Shown here: piece by piece, positions 30,212-39,237 of the stretch
Layout of the letters: the number at the start of each line of letters is the position of its first letter
Numbering within the stretch: the stretch's first letter is position 1
Source: Acidaminococcaceae bacterium
GTDB lineage: Bacteria > Bacillota > Negativicutes > Acidaminococcales > Acidaminococcaceae
Direction of reading: 5' to 3'
DNA: 64,000 nt
Assembly (NCBI GenBank): GCA_944390935.1
Contig: CALXRU010000005.1
Location: 1-64,000, forward strand
Translations under genes and position numbers: made by a program
The notes under the pieces: generated by a model
Told to the model about the DNA's origin: nothing
Seen by the model: only the letters and a program-made list of their open reading frames with translations
Database searches by the model: none

Positions 30212-32138
30212 CAAGTTCCTCCTGTGCCTGCATCAGTTCTTCCCAGCGTTCCATCAAACGGTCAATCTCCGCCTGCATTGCTTCGTGCTCATCAGCCAGC
30301 TTCTTGCTGTGTTCCAAATCCACATGGTTCGCCGGGTCTGCCATTTGCTTTTCCAGCACGCCCAGCATGGCTTCCTGCTCGCGTATGTTAAGTTCCACCT
30401 TTTGCAGCTGCTTTGCCAAATCTTCCGGACTGTAACGCTTCTGCGCTTTTGCTTTTTTGCCTTGCGGCGATGTTTTAACCTCCGGCGCGGCTTCTTCCTT
30501 AACAGCTTTTTTTACAGGCTCTGCCTTAACCGGCGCAGCCTGTTTTCTTTTTTCCTTTTCGGCAAGATAGTACTCGTAATCGCCCTTGTAATCCTGCAAG
30601 GTGTGGTCTTCAATTTCCCACACGCGGTCGGCAATTTCTCCAATAAAATAACGGTCGTGGCTGACAACCAAAAGCGTGCCGTCAAAGGCTTCCAGCGCCG
30701 CTTCCAAAGTTTCGCGCGCCAAAATATCCAAATGGTTGGTCGGTTCGTCCAGAATCAAAAAGTTAGCGCCGTCCAGCACAAGCTTCAGCAAAACAAGGCG
30801 TGCCTTTTGCCCGCCGCTTAGCGTGCCTATCTCTTTAAAAACATCGTCGCCGTGGAACAGCATGCCGCCCAGCAGTGAACGCGCATGCCCGTCGTCCATA
30901 CCGTATTCCGTCAAAAAGTTATCTAAAATGGTCTGGCTTTCGTCCAAGTGCTCATAGCTTTGCGAAAAATAACCTACCTTAACGCGGTTGCCGGTCTGCG
31001 CTTTGCCTTTTAGCGGCGCAATTTCGCCCAGCACTGTTTTCAGCAGCGTCGATTTGCCGCTGCCGTTCGGCCCGAGCAGCGCAGCTTTTTCTCCGCGGCG
31101 CAGCACTAAATTGATGTCCTTAACCAGCACATTATCTTTATAACCGACAGTCAGATCTTCCAAAATCAGTACGCGTTCGGCAGATTCCGGCGCATGTGGC
31201 AATTTAAGTTCAAACTCCTCGTTATGCACCGGCGCTTCAATGCGTTCCAGCCTGTCAAGCTGCGATTGGCGCCCGCGCGCCATTTTGCTTTTAATGCCGG
31301 CCTTAAAACGGCGGATATAGGCTTCCGTGCGCGCGATATAGTTCTGCTGGGCTTCGTAGGCAGCTTCCAGCGTCGCCGTCTGTATTTCCTTCTGCGCCAG
31401 ATATTTGGTGTAGTTGCCCTTAAAGGACTGCAAATGCCCGCCTTCCATTTCCAAAATGCGGGTGGCGACATTATCTAAAAATTTGCGGTCATGGCTGACG
31501 ATTAACAGCCCGCCCTTAAAATCCTGCAAATATTTTTCCAGCCATTCCGTCATGCGGATATCCAGATGGTTGGTCGGTTCGTCCAAAATTAAAAAGTCCG
31601 GATTTTTGACGAGTGCCGCCGCCAGCAGAATGCGTGTTTTCTGCCCGCCGGAAAAATTCTGTGCCGGTTTCTGCCACACTTCTTCGGTAAAACCGAGCCC
31701 GTTCAGCACAATTTTAATGCGCGTTTCATAATTGTAGCCGTCGATGTATTCATAGCGGCGCGTTACGGAAGCATATTCTTCCAAAACTTTGTCAAGTTCA
31801 TCGCCGCTAATGCCTACGCTTTGTTCTTCCAGCTTCTGCAAACGCGCGCGCAGCTCCGGCACTTCCGGGCAGGAGTTCATCATAAACTGCCACAAGCTGC
31901 CATCACCGATATTGCCAAAGCCCTGCTCAACGTAACCGACGCGCGTACCGGCTTCAAAGCGCACGCTGCCGCCGTCGGCATAGCCGTTTTGCAAAAGGCA
32001 GCGCAGCAGCGTTGATTTACCGCTGCCGTTAACGCCGACCAGCCCGATTTTTTCACCTTTATCTACCATAAAGCTGACGCCCGTAAAAACGGTGTTAACG
32101 CCAAAACTTTTCGTCAGATTATATACAACAAGCTGCAT
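30201..32138 (-). CDS. ABC-F family ATPase (Uup/YdiF-like)
   Basis: Soluble tandem ABC ATPase of 645 residues acting on ribosomes. Two cassettes each have Walker A (GVNGSGKST, GPNGSGKST), signature (FSGGQKTR, LSGGQKAR) and Walker B with LDEPTNHLD. The P-site-interaction linker (AQQNYIARTEAYIRRF) and a charged C-terminal coiled coil (about residues 560-640) are present. It has no membrane segment. The subgroup (Uup, YdiF or resistance-type) cannot be settled from sequence alone; the long coiled coil favours Uup/YdiF. It is co-transcribed with tadA. Confidence 0.92.
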   Translation of the reverse strand: MQLVVYNLTKSFGVNTVFTGVSFMVDKGEKIGLVGVNGSGKSTLLRCLLQNGYADGGSVRFEAGTRVGYVEQGFGNIGDGSLWQFMMNSCPEVPELRARLQKLEEQSVGISGDELDKVLEEYASVTRRYEYIDGYNYETRIKIVLNGLGFTEEVWQKPAQNFSGGQKTRILLAAALVKNPDFLILDEPTNHLDIRMTEWLEKYLQDFKGGLLIVSHDRKFLDNVATRILEMEGGHLQSFKGNYTKYLAQKEIQTATLEAAYEAQQNYIARTEAYIRRFKAGIKSKMARGRQSQLDRLERIEAPVHNEEFELKLPHAPESAERVLILEDLTVGYKDNVLVKDINLVLRRGEKAALLGPNGSGKSTLLKTVLGEIAPLKGKAQTGNRVKVGYFSQSYEHLDESQTILDNFLTEYGMDDGHARSLLGGMLFHGDDVFKEIGTLSGGQKARLVLLKLVLDGANFLILDEPTNHLDILARETLEAALEAFDGTLLVVSHDRYFIGEIADRVWEIEDHTLQDYKGDYEYYLAEKEKRKQAAPVKAEPVKKAVKEEAAPEVKTSPQGKKAKAQKRYSPEDLAKQLQKVELNIREQEAMLGVLEKQMADPANHVDLEHSKKLADEHEAMQAEIDRLMERWEELMQAQEELDAN

Positions 32139-32174
32139 GCTTCATCCTCTGTTTCCTGATGTTCTCGAATTGCT

Positions 32175-32203
32175 ATTATATCAAAAAAAGCCCGCCCTGA
32201 AAA
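32175..32203 (-). promoter_or_regulatory. Promoter of ABC-F-tadA
   Basis: Minus-strand TTTTCA (32198-32203), 17 bases, TATAAT (32175-32180). The -35 box is weak. Confidence 0.6.
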
Positions 32204-32209
32204 GCAAAA

Positions 32210-32243
32210 AATAACACAAGCACCGCAAGATGCCTGTGTTATT
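32210..32243 (-). terminator. Terminator of galE
   Basis: Stem AATAACACA / TGTGTTATT extended by inner GCA/TGC pairs, followed by TTTTTTGC on the minus strand. Confidence 0.88.
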
Positions 32244-32262
32244 GAAAATTTTTATTTTACTT

Positions 32263-33255
32263 TCAGCCATTATAGCCGTTCGGATGTCCCTGATGCCATT
32301 TCCACGCCGTCTTGATAATTTCTTCAACGGTGCTGTGCTGCGGCTGCCAGCCAAGCTCGCTGCGGATTTTTTCGCTGCTTGCCACCAACACTGCCGGGTC
32401 GCCGCTGCGGCGTGCTTCTTCCGCTACCGCAAAATCTACGCCGGTAACGCGTTTGGCTGTTTCAATAATCTCGCGCACGCTGAAACCATTTTCGCTGCCG
32501 AGATTATAAATCCTGCTGTCGCCGCCGTTCACTAGATGTTTCAGTGCCAGCACATGTGCCGTGGCCAAATCTTCAACGTGGATATAATCGCGCAGGCATG
32601 TGCCGTCCGGCGTCGGGTAATCTGTACCGAAGATAGAAACCTTATCGCGTACGCCCTGCGCCGTTTTTAAAATCAGCGGAATCAAATGCGTTTCCGGATG
32701 ATGGTCCTCGCCGATGTCCTCCGTCAGCGATGCACCCGCCGCATTAAAATAGCGCAGTGCCACATAGCGCATGCCGTAAGCCATGGCGTAATCCTTCAAC
32801 ATGCCTTCAATAACCAGCTTGGTGCGCCCGTACACATTGGTCGGCTGCGTGGCAAAATCTTCGCAAATAGGCGTTTTGGCAGGTTCGCCGTACACCGCCG
32901 CCGTGCTGCTGAAAACAATATAATCCACGCCGGATTGCTTCATTGCCTGCAACAAATGCAGCGAGCCTTCCACGTTGTTCACATAGTATTTCGCCGGGTC
33001 GCTCATGCTTTCGCCAACCAGGCTGCTTGCCGCAAAATGTATAACAGCATCAATTTCAAACTGCGCCATTACATGCTTGGTAAATTCAATATCGCGGATA
33101 TCGCCCTCCACCAGCTGCACATCGTCAGCCACAGCTTCCGGGTGTCCGGTGGAAAAATTATCGTACACTATCGGCGTAAAGCCGGCTTCTTTTTTTAAAA
33201 CATTAACAACGTGCGAGCCGATGTAGCCCGCGCCGCCGGTTACTAAAACATTCAT
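32263..33255 (-). CDS. galE: UDP-glucose 4-epimerase
   Basis: Interconverts UDP-glucose and UDP-galactose. Extended SDR of 330 residues with the NAD-binding GGAGYIGSH, the SSTAAVYG strand and the catalytic YGRTK. The start at 33255 lies seven bases after AAGGAG; the open frame extends nine codons upstream into galU. It is the last gene of pgm-galU-galE, a set for making nucleotide sugars for cell envelope glycans. Confidence 0.96.
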   Translation of the reverse strand: MNVLVTGGAGYIGSHVVNVLKKEAGFTPIVYDNFSTGHPEAVADDVQLVEGDIRDIEFTKHVMAQFEIDAVIHFAASSLVGESMSDPAKYYVNNVEGSLHLLQAMKQSGVDYIVFSSTAAVYGEPAKTPICEDFATQPTNVYGRTKLVIEGMLKDYAMAYGMRYVALRYFNAAGASLTEDIGEDHHPETHLIPLILKTAQGVRDKVSIFGTDYPTPDGTCLRDYIHVEDLATAHVLALKHLVNGGDSRIYNLGSENGFSVREIIETAKRVTGVDFAVAEEARRSGDPAVLVASSEKIRSELGWQPQHSTVEEIIKTAWKWHQGHPNGYNG

Positions 33256-33259
33256 GCCG

Positions 33260-34147
33260 TTACTCCTTGTTTGCTTCAACAATATGCGCTAAATATTCCA
33301 GCAGCTTGCCGCGCATTTCCGGACGTTTCAGCGCAAACTCAACAGTTGCTTCAATAAAGCCCTGCTTGTCGCCCACGTCATAGCGGCGGCCTTCAAAATT
33401 GTAAGCATACATCGGCTGCTCTTTGGCCAGCACTCGCAAAGCGTCCGTCAACTGAATTTCGTTGCCGCGTCCCGGAGGCGTGTTTTCCAGAATATCAAAA
33501 ATTTCCGGCGTAATAATGTAGCGTCCCAAAACCGCAAGACGCGAAGGAGCTTCTTCCTGTGCCGGTTTTTCCACCATGTCGCGCACGGTGTAGGTGCGGT
33601 CTTCCTCCGTCGGCACGCTGTCAATAATGCCGTAACTGGAAACCTTCTCCGGCGCAACTTCCTGCACGCCCAAAACGCTGAAACCGCGGCGGTCGTATAC
33701 ATCAATCAGCTGTTTCAATGCCGGTTTTTCGCTGTCCACAACGTCGTCGCCCAGCAAAACCGCAAACGGCTCATCGCCGATAAAGCGGCGGGCGCACAAA
33801 ATTGCATGTCCCAGTCCGCGCGGTTCCTTCTGGCGGATATAGTGCAGATTGATTTCCGAAATGCGGCGCACCATCTCCAGCTGCTCAAACTTACCGCTCG
33901 CTTCAAGGCTCATTTCCAGCTCCATGTTGCGGTCAAAATGGTCCTCAATGGAACGTTTGCCTTTGCCGCTGATGATGATGATATCTTCAATGCCGGAAGC
34001 TAAAGCCTCCTCGATAATATACTGAATGGTCGGCTTGTCCACAATAGGCAGCATTTCCTTCGGCGTTGCCTTGGTGGCAGGCAAAAAGCGCGTGCCCAAA
34101 CCGGCTGCCGGTATTACCGCCTTGCGGACTGGTTTAATCGTTGTCAT
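33260..34147 (-). CDS. galU: UTP-glucose-1-phosphate uridylyltransferase
   Basis: Makes UDP-glucose. 295 residues, with nucleotide-binding [20 protein letters not shown] near the N-terminus (GLGTRFLP), the [10 protein letters not shown] and LLGDDVV motifs. Four bases separate its stop from the galE start. AAGGAGAG precedes the ATG. Confidence 0.96.
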   Translation of the reverse strand: MTTIKPVRKAVIPAAGLGTRFLPATKATPKEMLPIVDKPTIQYIIEEALASGIEDIIIISGKGKRSIEDHFDRNMELEMSLEASGKFEQLEMVRRISEINLHYIRQKEPRGLGHAILCARRFIGDEPFAVLLGDDVVDSEKPALKQLIDVYDRRGFSVLGVQEVAPEKVSSYGIIDSVPTEEDRTYTVRDMVEKPAQEEAPSRLAVLGRYIITPEIFDILENTPPGRGNEIQLTDALRVLAKEQPMYAYNFEGRRYDVGDKQGFIEATVEFALKRPEMRGKLLEYLAHIVEANKE

Positions 34148-34159
34148 TTCAATCTCTCC

Positions 34160-35533
34160 TTATGCTTCTTCTCCGCCGATAACGGTCAAAAGTTCCTGCG
34201 TTTTTTCTTTCAGCAGCGTTTTATCGCCGCGCGTTTCCACATTCAGGCGCATAACAGGCTCAGTGTTGGAAACCCTTACGTTAAAACGCCAGTTGTCGTA
34301 TTCAATGCTCAGGCCGTCCAGCTTGTCAACCTTGCCGCCCTCTGCATATTTTGCTTCAATCGCCGCCAAAACGGCTTTACTGTCTTCAACCTTGCGGTTG
34401 ATTTCACCGCTGCACGGGAATTTTTCCATGCGCTCACCGACAAGCTCCGAAAGTTTTTTGCCTTCACAGCACATCAGTTCCGTTACCAGAAGCCACGGCA
34501 GCATGCCGCTGTCGCAGTACGAAAATTCGCGGAAATAATGGTGCGCGCTCATCTCGCCGCCGTAAACAACGTCGTTCTGGCGCATGCACTCTTTCATAAA
34601 AGCATGGCCGCTCTTGCAGCGCACAGGCATACCGCCCTTTTCGGCGATGATTTCTTCCGTACTCCACGTCAGGCGCGGGTCATACATAATTTTGCTGCCC
34701 GGCAATTTCTTTAAAAATGCCGCTGCCAGGAGGCCGACAATATAATATCCTTCGATAAATTCGCCTTTCTCGTCAAAGAAGAAGCAGCGATCAAAATCGC
34801 CGTCCCAGGCAATGCCAAGGTCTGCCTTTTCAGCCAGCACCTTATCCGCCGTTACGGCGCGATTATGCTCCAAAAGCGGGTTCGGCACACCATTTGGGAA
34901 GCTGCCGTCCGGAGTTTCGTTCATCTTTACAAATTCAAACGGCAGGTGTTTGGCAAGCTCTGCCAGTACCGGGCCTGCGCCGCCGTTGCCGGGGTTTGCC
35001 ACAATTTTCAGCGGCTTAAGATTTTTAACGTCGATATAGCTCAACAGATGCTCAATGTATTCGGGCATAATGTCTTTTTTAATCAGCTCGCCGCGCTGCT
35101 TGCCTGCAACCACAACGTGCGGAAATTCGCCGTCTTCCGTAGCCATTTCGCAAATTTCCATCAGGCCCGTATCGGCAGAAATCGGCCTTGCGCCGCTGCG
35201 TACAAGCTTCATGCCGTTGTAATCCTTCGGGTTGTGGCTGGCGGTTACCATAATGCCGCCGTCGGTTTTTAAATGCGCCGTGGCAAAATAAACCATCTCG
35301 GTGCCGCACTCGCCAATATCATACACAGTGCAGCCGCCGTCGCGCAGCCCTTCAATAGCTGCCGCCGCAATTTCCGGACCCGTCAGGCGGATATCATGGC
35401 CGACAACGACGCTTTCCGCCGCAAACATGGCGGCAAATACACGGCCAACACGGTAAGCAAGCTCCGCGCTAACCTCCTGCGGCACAATACCGCGTATATC
35501 ATAGGCTTTAAAGGCTTTTTTACTCAGTCCCAT
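34160..35533 (-). CDS. Phosphomannomutase/phosphoglucomutase
   Basis: Alpha-D-phosphohexomutase of 457 residues. The phosphoserine loop is VTASHNPKDYNG, the metal loop is DGDFDRC and the sugar-binding loop is GGEMSAHHYF; the phosphate-binding RVSNTEP is near the C-terminus. It supplies glucose-1-phosphate to galU directly downstream. The start at 35533 lies five bases after GGGGAGAG. Confidence 0.93.
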   Translation of the reverse strand: MGLSKKAFKAYDIRGIVPQEVSAELAYRVGRVFAAMFAAESVVVGHDIRLTGPEIAAAAIEGLRDGGCTVYDIGECGTEMVYFATAHLKTDGGIMVTASHNPKDYNGMKLVRSGARPISADTGLMEICEMATEDGEFPHVVVAGKQRGELIKKDIMPEYIEHLLSYIDVKNLKPLKIVANPGNGGAGPVLAELAKHLPFEFVKMNETPDGSFPNGVPNPLLEHNRAVTADKVLAEKADLGIAWDGDFDRCFFFDEKGEFIEGYYIVGLLAAAFLKKLPGSKIMYDPRLTWSTEEIIAEKGGMPVRCKSGHAFMKECMRQNDVVYGGEMSAHHYFREFSYCDSGMLPWLLVTELMCCEGKKLSELVGERMEKFPCSGEINRKVEDSKAVLAAIEAKYAEGGKVDKLDGLSIEYDNWRFNVRVSNTEPVMRLNVETRGDKTLLKEKTQELLTVIGGEEA

Positions 35534-35591
35534 CGTATCTCTCCCCGTCAGCATAAATTTCATGACTTATATATTTTCTATTTTAAAAACA

Positions 35592-35618
35592 AAAATCCTG
35601 CCTGTTAAGCAGGATTTT
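35592..35618 (-). terminator. Terminator of ptuAB
   Basis: A 10-bp stem AAAATCCTGC / GCAGGATTTT with a seven-base loop directly after the ptuB stop, followed by TGTTTTTAAAA on the minus strand. Confidence 0.88.
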
Positions 35619-35619
35619 A

Positions 35620-36399
35620 TTAAATTGCATAACCATGTTCACTTAAAACATTTTCCGCCGCCGGGCCTAAAAACCAGCGGATAAGCGAAAAGAATGCCTG
35701 GCAGTTACCGTTGTCGTCCGGCAGCAAAAAGTTCTCGGCAAGGATGGTTAAAAAATCTTCCATTTCCACACCGGCGGCCAGCGCATTTTCAATTTCGTCC
35801 TGCAACACGGTGATAACCTCGCGCCGCATACGCATCAAGCGCGGGGCGTTAAGGTTCAGCTCGCGTATCGTGTTGCGCGCCTTGCGCTGTAATTCCGGCG
35901 GACATGTATCCTCATCGACAATCATGCGCCCGGTGTGTGCGGCATAACGGTAAATACGCACGTCAGCCGGTATCTCCAGCGGGTTTAAAATACGCTCGTT
36001 TATCGGCTTGCCGCCCTTGGGTACGTCGCAGCTGCGGTCAATCTTGCGTCGCGAAAAACGCACCTCCGCATCCTCCACGTTCGGCTGGCTGCCGCCGTGG
36101 CATACACCCAAAAGGTTCTGCCAGTCCAGATGGTAATTGTGCACGGCAAAATCCGTTTCGCTTTTGGGATAAAAATGCTCCACGCGGAAGTCGTCCACTT
36201 CGCCTTCCTCATCGGCAAATTTAATATTTATTTCGCAGTAGGCGCACAAGCCGTGCTGGTCCTCTAAAAGCTGCCTTTTAACCTCGCGGTAGCCGCGGCG
36301 GTTGGCACGGCGGAAATGCTCCCACGTTTCGTCCGGGTACTGTTCCGCAAATTCGCGCAGCGCTTCCGGAGCTTCCGGATTTTTAAAGATTCTTTTCAT
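35620..36399 (-). CDS. ptuB: PtuB-like HNH endonuclease (TIGR02646 type), Septu defence effector
   Basis: 259 residues. HNH/zinc-finger marks: C52-x2-C55 (LCAYCEINI), VEHFYPKS (E74-H75), WQNLLGVCHGG (N95, C100-H101) and SCDVPKGGKPINERILNPLE near residue 130 (CDVPKGG). These match the family of HNH nucleases found with PtuA in Septu and with retrons of the Ec78 type. The gene overlaps ptuA by 17 bases and has AGGAGG seven bases before its ATG. In Septu the ATPase holds the nuclease until phage infection is sensed; that role here is inferred from the family. No reverse transcriptase or msr/msd-like RNA is adjacent. Confidence 0.85.
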   Translation of the reverse strand: MKRIFKNPEAPEALREFAEQYPDETWEHFRRANRRGYREVKRQLLEDQHGLCAYCEINIKFADEEGEVDDFRVEHFYPKSETDFAVHNYHLDWQNLLGVCHGGSQPNVEDAEVRFSRRKIDRSCDVPKGGKPINERILNPLEIPADVRIYRYAAHTGRMIVDEDTCPPELQRKARNTIRELNLNAPRLMRMRREVITVLQDEIENALAAGVEMEDFLTILAENFLLPDDNGNCQAFFSLIRWFLGPAAENVLSEHGYAI

Positions 36400-37744
36400 G
36401 CTGCTTCCTCCTGAAGGAACGCATTCTGATATCCATATCCGCGCGCAGCAGCGCAGGCTCGCGCCCTGCCGCCCATTTGTCCAGCTTTTTGCGCAGCTCC
36501 AGCGCCTCCGGGCAATCCCACTTGTCCTCGCTGACCAGGTCCAGATAACGCTTCAGTTCTTTTACAACCGGCACGCACTGCGGCCTTGCGTCTACGTTCT
36601 GAATATCCTTCAAAAGCTGGTAGCTTTCCGCGCCGAGCGAAAAATCCGGCTGGTAAATGTCTATTAAATCGTTGTCCCAACGCAGCGCGCGGATACATTC
36701 CGGCGGCACGGTGGTAAGCACCTGCGGGCTGTGTGTGGTAACAATAAACTGCACCAGCGGAAACGCCTTGCGCAAATCGTACAGCACCGTCTGCTGCCAC
36801 GAAGGATGCAGATGCATATCAACCTCATCAATCAGCACAATGCCTGGGGTCTGCAAAACGGCGTTAATGCCAAGGTCAGGGTTTAGGCGCACCATGCGGT
36901 AGCTTAAATCCGCAACCATGCTGATAACGCTGCGTGCGCCGTCGCTGAGCGCTTCTATCGGCAAAATGCCGCGCGTTTTATGTTTTAACACAAGGTTCTG
37001 GCGCATAAAGCTGTAATCAATGTCCGTCCAGCCCATGCTGCCGATACAGGTTACAATCGCCTGTTCCACGGCTTTAAAAACTTCACGGTAAGGGTTCTTT
37101 TCATTCAAATGCCTTTCGGCGATAATGCGCTCAATTTCCATCGCGCTCATTACGGCATATTTTACCCAGTGCCCGAAATTAACGTAGGAGGACGTCGATT
37201 CAAGGCAATCCGTATAGCCGCTGCTGCGTTCAAGGTCGATGTTTTTCAGCGTGTTGCGCAGCTTGCTGTCATTCCACATGCGCCCTGTGCCGTAATAAGC
37301 AATTACCGGCAGCACTACGTTGTTGTCGTCCTTGGCGCGCAGTGCTTCCACCATACGGCGGCCGTAGCCGGACAGCGTTTTGGCGTGCTGCATCGTCGTG
37401 CGCCCTTTGGCGTTGTTCAGCTCGCGCTGCCATTTTATTTTAGCGCCGTCGACATCGCCCTCCGAACCGATAATTACCGGGTACTGGCTTTTCATGCGCA
37501 AAATTTCCAGCTGCGTTTTACCGGCGGTTTCCACCGTCTGGCGCACGTCCGTTTCGTGTATATTACGCGCCTTGCAGTCCGCAAAGCAGGAAAGGTACGG
37601 TCCTAAAGCAATCGCCACCGCGTCGAGGATGGCAGTTTTGCCCTGACCGTTTTCAGCGACGATAACCGTCAGATCCTTATCAAAATCAATTTCAAATTTA
37701 TCATAACAACGGAAGTTTTCGAGATACAGTTTTGAAATATACAT
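36383..37744 (-). CDS. ptuA: PtuA-like AAA/ABC-type ATPase, Septu defence sensor
   Basis: 453-residue SMC/RecF-like ATPase. N-terminal YLENFRCYDKFEIDF leads to Walker A in ENGQGKTAI (residues 31-39). A helical insertion spans about 60-250. The signature LSDGARSV (266-273), Walker B IVLIDEVDMHLHP (302-314) and the switch histidine in TTHSPQVL (336-343) follow. The HLHPSWQQ region is typical of the OLD/RecF-type AAA_15 and AAA_21 group to which PtuA belongs. It is translated first and overlaps ptuB. It has no other defence neighbour; brnQ is upstream behind a terminator. No clear promoter was found in the about 60 bases before it. Confidence 0.85.
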   Translation of the reverse strand: MYISKLYLENFRCYDKFEIDFDKDLTVIVAENGQGKTAILDAVAIALGPYLSCFADCKARNIHETDVRQTVETAGKTQLEILRMKSQYPVIIGSEGDVDGAKIKWQRELNNAKGRTTMQHAKTLSGYGRRMVEALRAKDDNNVVLPVIAYYGTGRMWNDSKLRNTLKNIDLERSSGYTDCLESTSSYVNFGHWVKYAVMSAMEIERIIAERHLNEKNPYREVFKAVEQAIVTCIGSMGWTDIDYSFMRQNLVLKHKTRGILPIEALSDGARSVISMVADLSYRMVRLNPDLGINAVLQTPGIVLIDEVDMHLHPSWQQTVLYDLRKAFPLVQFIVTTHSPQVLTTVPPECIRALRWDNDLIDIYQPDFSLGAESYQLLKDIQNVDARPQCVPVVKELKRYLDLVSEDKWDCPEALELRKKLDKWAAGREPALLRADMDIRMRSFRRKQHEKNL

Positions 37745-37810
37745 ACGCCCACCCCGCTTTTACTATCTGTTTTTATTTTACCACATCTGCCCAAAATTTG
37801 CCCCGCAAAT

Positions 37811-37844
37811 AAAAAATCCGCAGCTGCGTTAAAACAACTGCGGA
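37811..37844 (-). terminator. Terminator of brnQ
   Basis: Stem TCCGCAG / CTGCGGA with further inner pairing, followed by TTTTTTATTT on the minus strand. Confidence 0.88.
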
Positions 37845-37849
37845 AAATT

Positions 37850-39169
37850 TTATGCTTCTTTTTCTTTAACAACCATGCTGTACACAAGGCCAATAGCAAG
37901 CCCGACAACGGAAGGAGCCAGCCAGCCGAAGCCGACGTCGTAAAAAGGAATTACGCCCTTCAAAGTTGCTTCCAAAGCTTTCAGCGGCACACCGGCAGCG
38001 TTAAGCCCGTCGATAATGGCAAACACAATGGTAAACGCCAGAGTGCTGCGGTACACGCAGGCACGCTTAACCGGCATAAACGCCATCAGCACCAGCACGA
38101 TAACGATTGGGTACAACAGGCACAGCACCGGCACCGACATGGAAATAATTTTTGTTAAGCCAATGTTGGAAACGGCAAAGCTGAAAATGCAAATGGCAGC
38201 GGCAATGCGCTGATACTGCATTTTGCCCTTGACAACGCCTTCCAGATAAGCACCGGCGGATACCGTCAGGCCGATACTCGTCGTCAGGCAGGCGAAGAAA
38301 ATCATCAGGCACAGCACCACGTTGCCCGCCGTGCCCATATAATAATTGGCAATAGCCGAAAGCGCAATCGCGCCGTTATCGGATACGCCCAAAATTTCAA
38401 CGCTCGTCGCGCCGGTATAGGTCAGCGAAAAATAAATAGCCGCCAACAGCACCGCCGCAATAATACCCGCCATAATGCAGGTTTTAGTCAGCACGCTGCC
38501 TTCACTGATGCCGCGCACTTTGATGGAATCAATAACAACTGTGCCGAACAGCATCGTTGCCAGAAGGTCCATCGTGTAATAGCCTTCCTGAAAGCCCTTC
38601 AGGTACGGCATAGTGGCGTAATAACCGCCAGCCTGCTGCGGCGCGCCCATCGGGCTCATAAACACCTGCACCACTAAAATGGCAATGCTGATTAACAGCA
38701 GCGGCGTTAAAACCTTGCCTACCCAGTCAACAATTTTGGAAGGGTTAACGGAAAGAAAATACGTTACCACAAAAAAGAACAGTGAATAAAGCACCAATCC
38801 CAAATCGTAGTTCTCCGCCGAAATAAACGGCAAAATGCCAACGTCAAACGACACCGCCGCCGTACGCGGGATAGCGAAAAATGGCCCGATGGTCAGTACC
38901 GTTACCACAATCAAAAGTTTGGCAAATTTAGGGTGCACCGGCAGCGCCAAAGCCTCCGGGTTGGAAGCTCGCAAAAGGCCGATAGCGATAATGCCCAAAA
39001 GCGGTATGCCTACGCCGGTTGTGCAAAATCCGGCTGCGGCCGGTATAAAATTAACGCCGGCCGACTGCCCCAGCGCAGGCGGGAAGATTAAGTTGCCCGC
39101 GCCGAAGAACGAAGCAAACAGCATTAAGCCTATCGGCAAAATTTCCATAAAAGTAAGTTTCTGTTTCAT
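37850..39169 (-). CDS. brnQ: Branched-chain amino acid:cation symporter BrnQ (LIVCS family)
   Basis: Imports Leu, Ile or Val with Na+ or H+. 439 residues with about 12 transmembrane segments and the family start (LPIGLMLFASFFGAGNLIFPP within the first 31 residues; FFGAGNLIFPP). GGAG stands eight bases before the ATG. Single gene between the tyrS and ptuAB units. With azlCD (export) it gives the region two branched-chain amino acid transporters. Confidence 0.94.
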   Translation of the reverse strand: MKQKLTFMEILPIGLMLFASFFGAGNLIFPPALGQSAGVNFIPAAAGFCTTGVGIPLLGIIAIGLLRASNPEALALPVHPKFAKLLIVVTVLTIGPFFAIPRTAAVSFDVGILPFISAENYDLGLVLYSLFFFVVTYFLSVNPSKIVDWVGKVLTPLLLISIAILVVQVFMSPMGAPQQAGGYYATMPYLKGFQEGYYTMDLLATMLFGTVVIDSIKVRGISEGSVLTKTCIMAGIIAAVLLAAIYFSLTYTGATSVEILGVSDNGAIALSAIANYYMGTAGNVVLCLMIFFACLTTSIGLTVSAGAYLEGVVKGKMQYQRIAAAICIFSFAVSNIGLTKIISMSVPVLCLLYPIVIVLVLMAFMPVKRACVYRSTLAFTIVFAIIDGLNAAGVPLKALEATLKGVIPFYDVGFGWLAPSVVGLAIGLVYSMVVKEKEA

Positions 39170-39192
39170 AAGGTCTCCAAAGTTTTTAAAAA

Positions 39193-39220
39193 TTAAGGCT
39201 GCTTGTTAAGGCAGCCTTAA
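39193..39220 (-). terminator. Terminator of tyrS
   Basis: A 10-bp stem TTAAGGCTGC / GCAGCCTTAA with an eight-base loop and a TTTTTAAAAAC tail on the minus strand. Confidence 0.88.
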
Positions 39221-39237
39221 CTTTGTTTTATTCCGTA

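Noticed and set aside
30201-32138. An antibiotic-resistance ABC-F protein.
   Set aside because: The long C-terminal coiled coil, the link to tadA and the lack of any mobile context fit a housekeeping Uup/YdiF-type protein better.
35620-37849. A retron of the Ec78 type, suggested by the PtuA and HNH genes.
   Set aside because: No reverse transcriptase gene is present, and the gap upstream of ptuA is about 100 bases and filled by the brnQ terminator, so there is no room for an msr/msd RNA.
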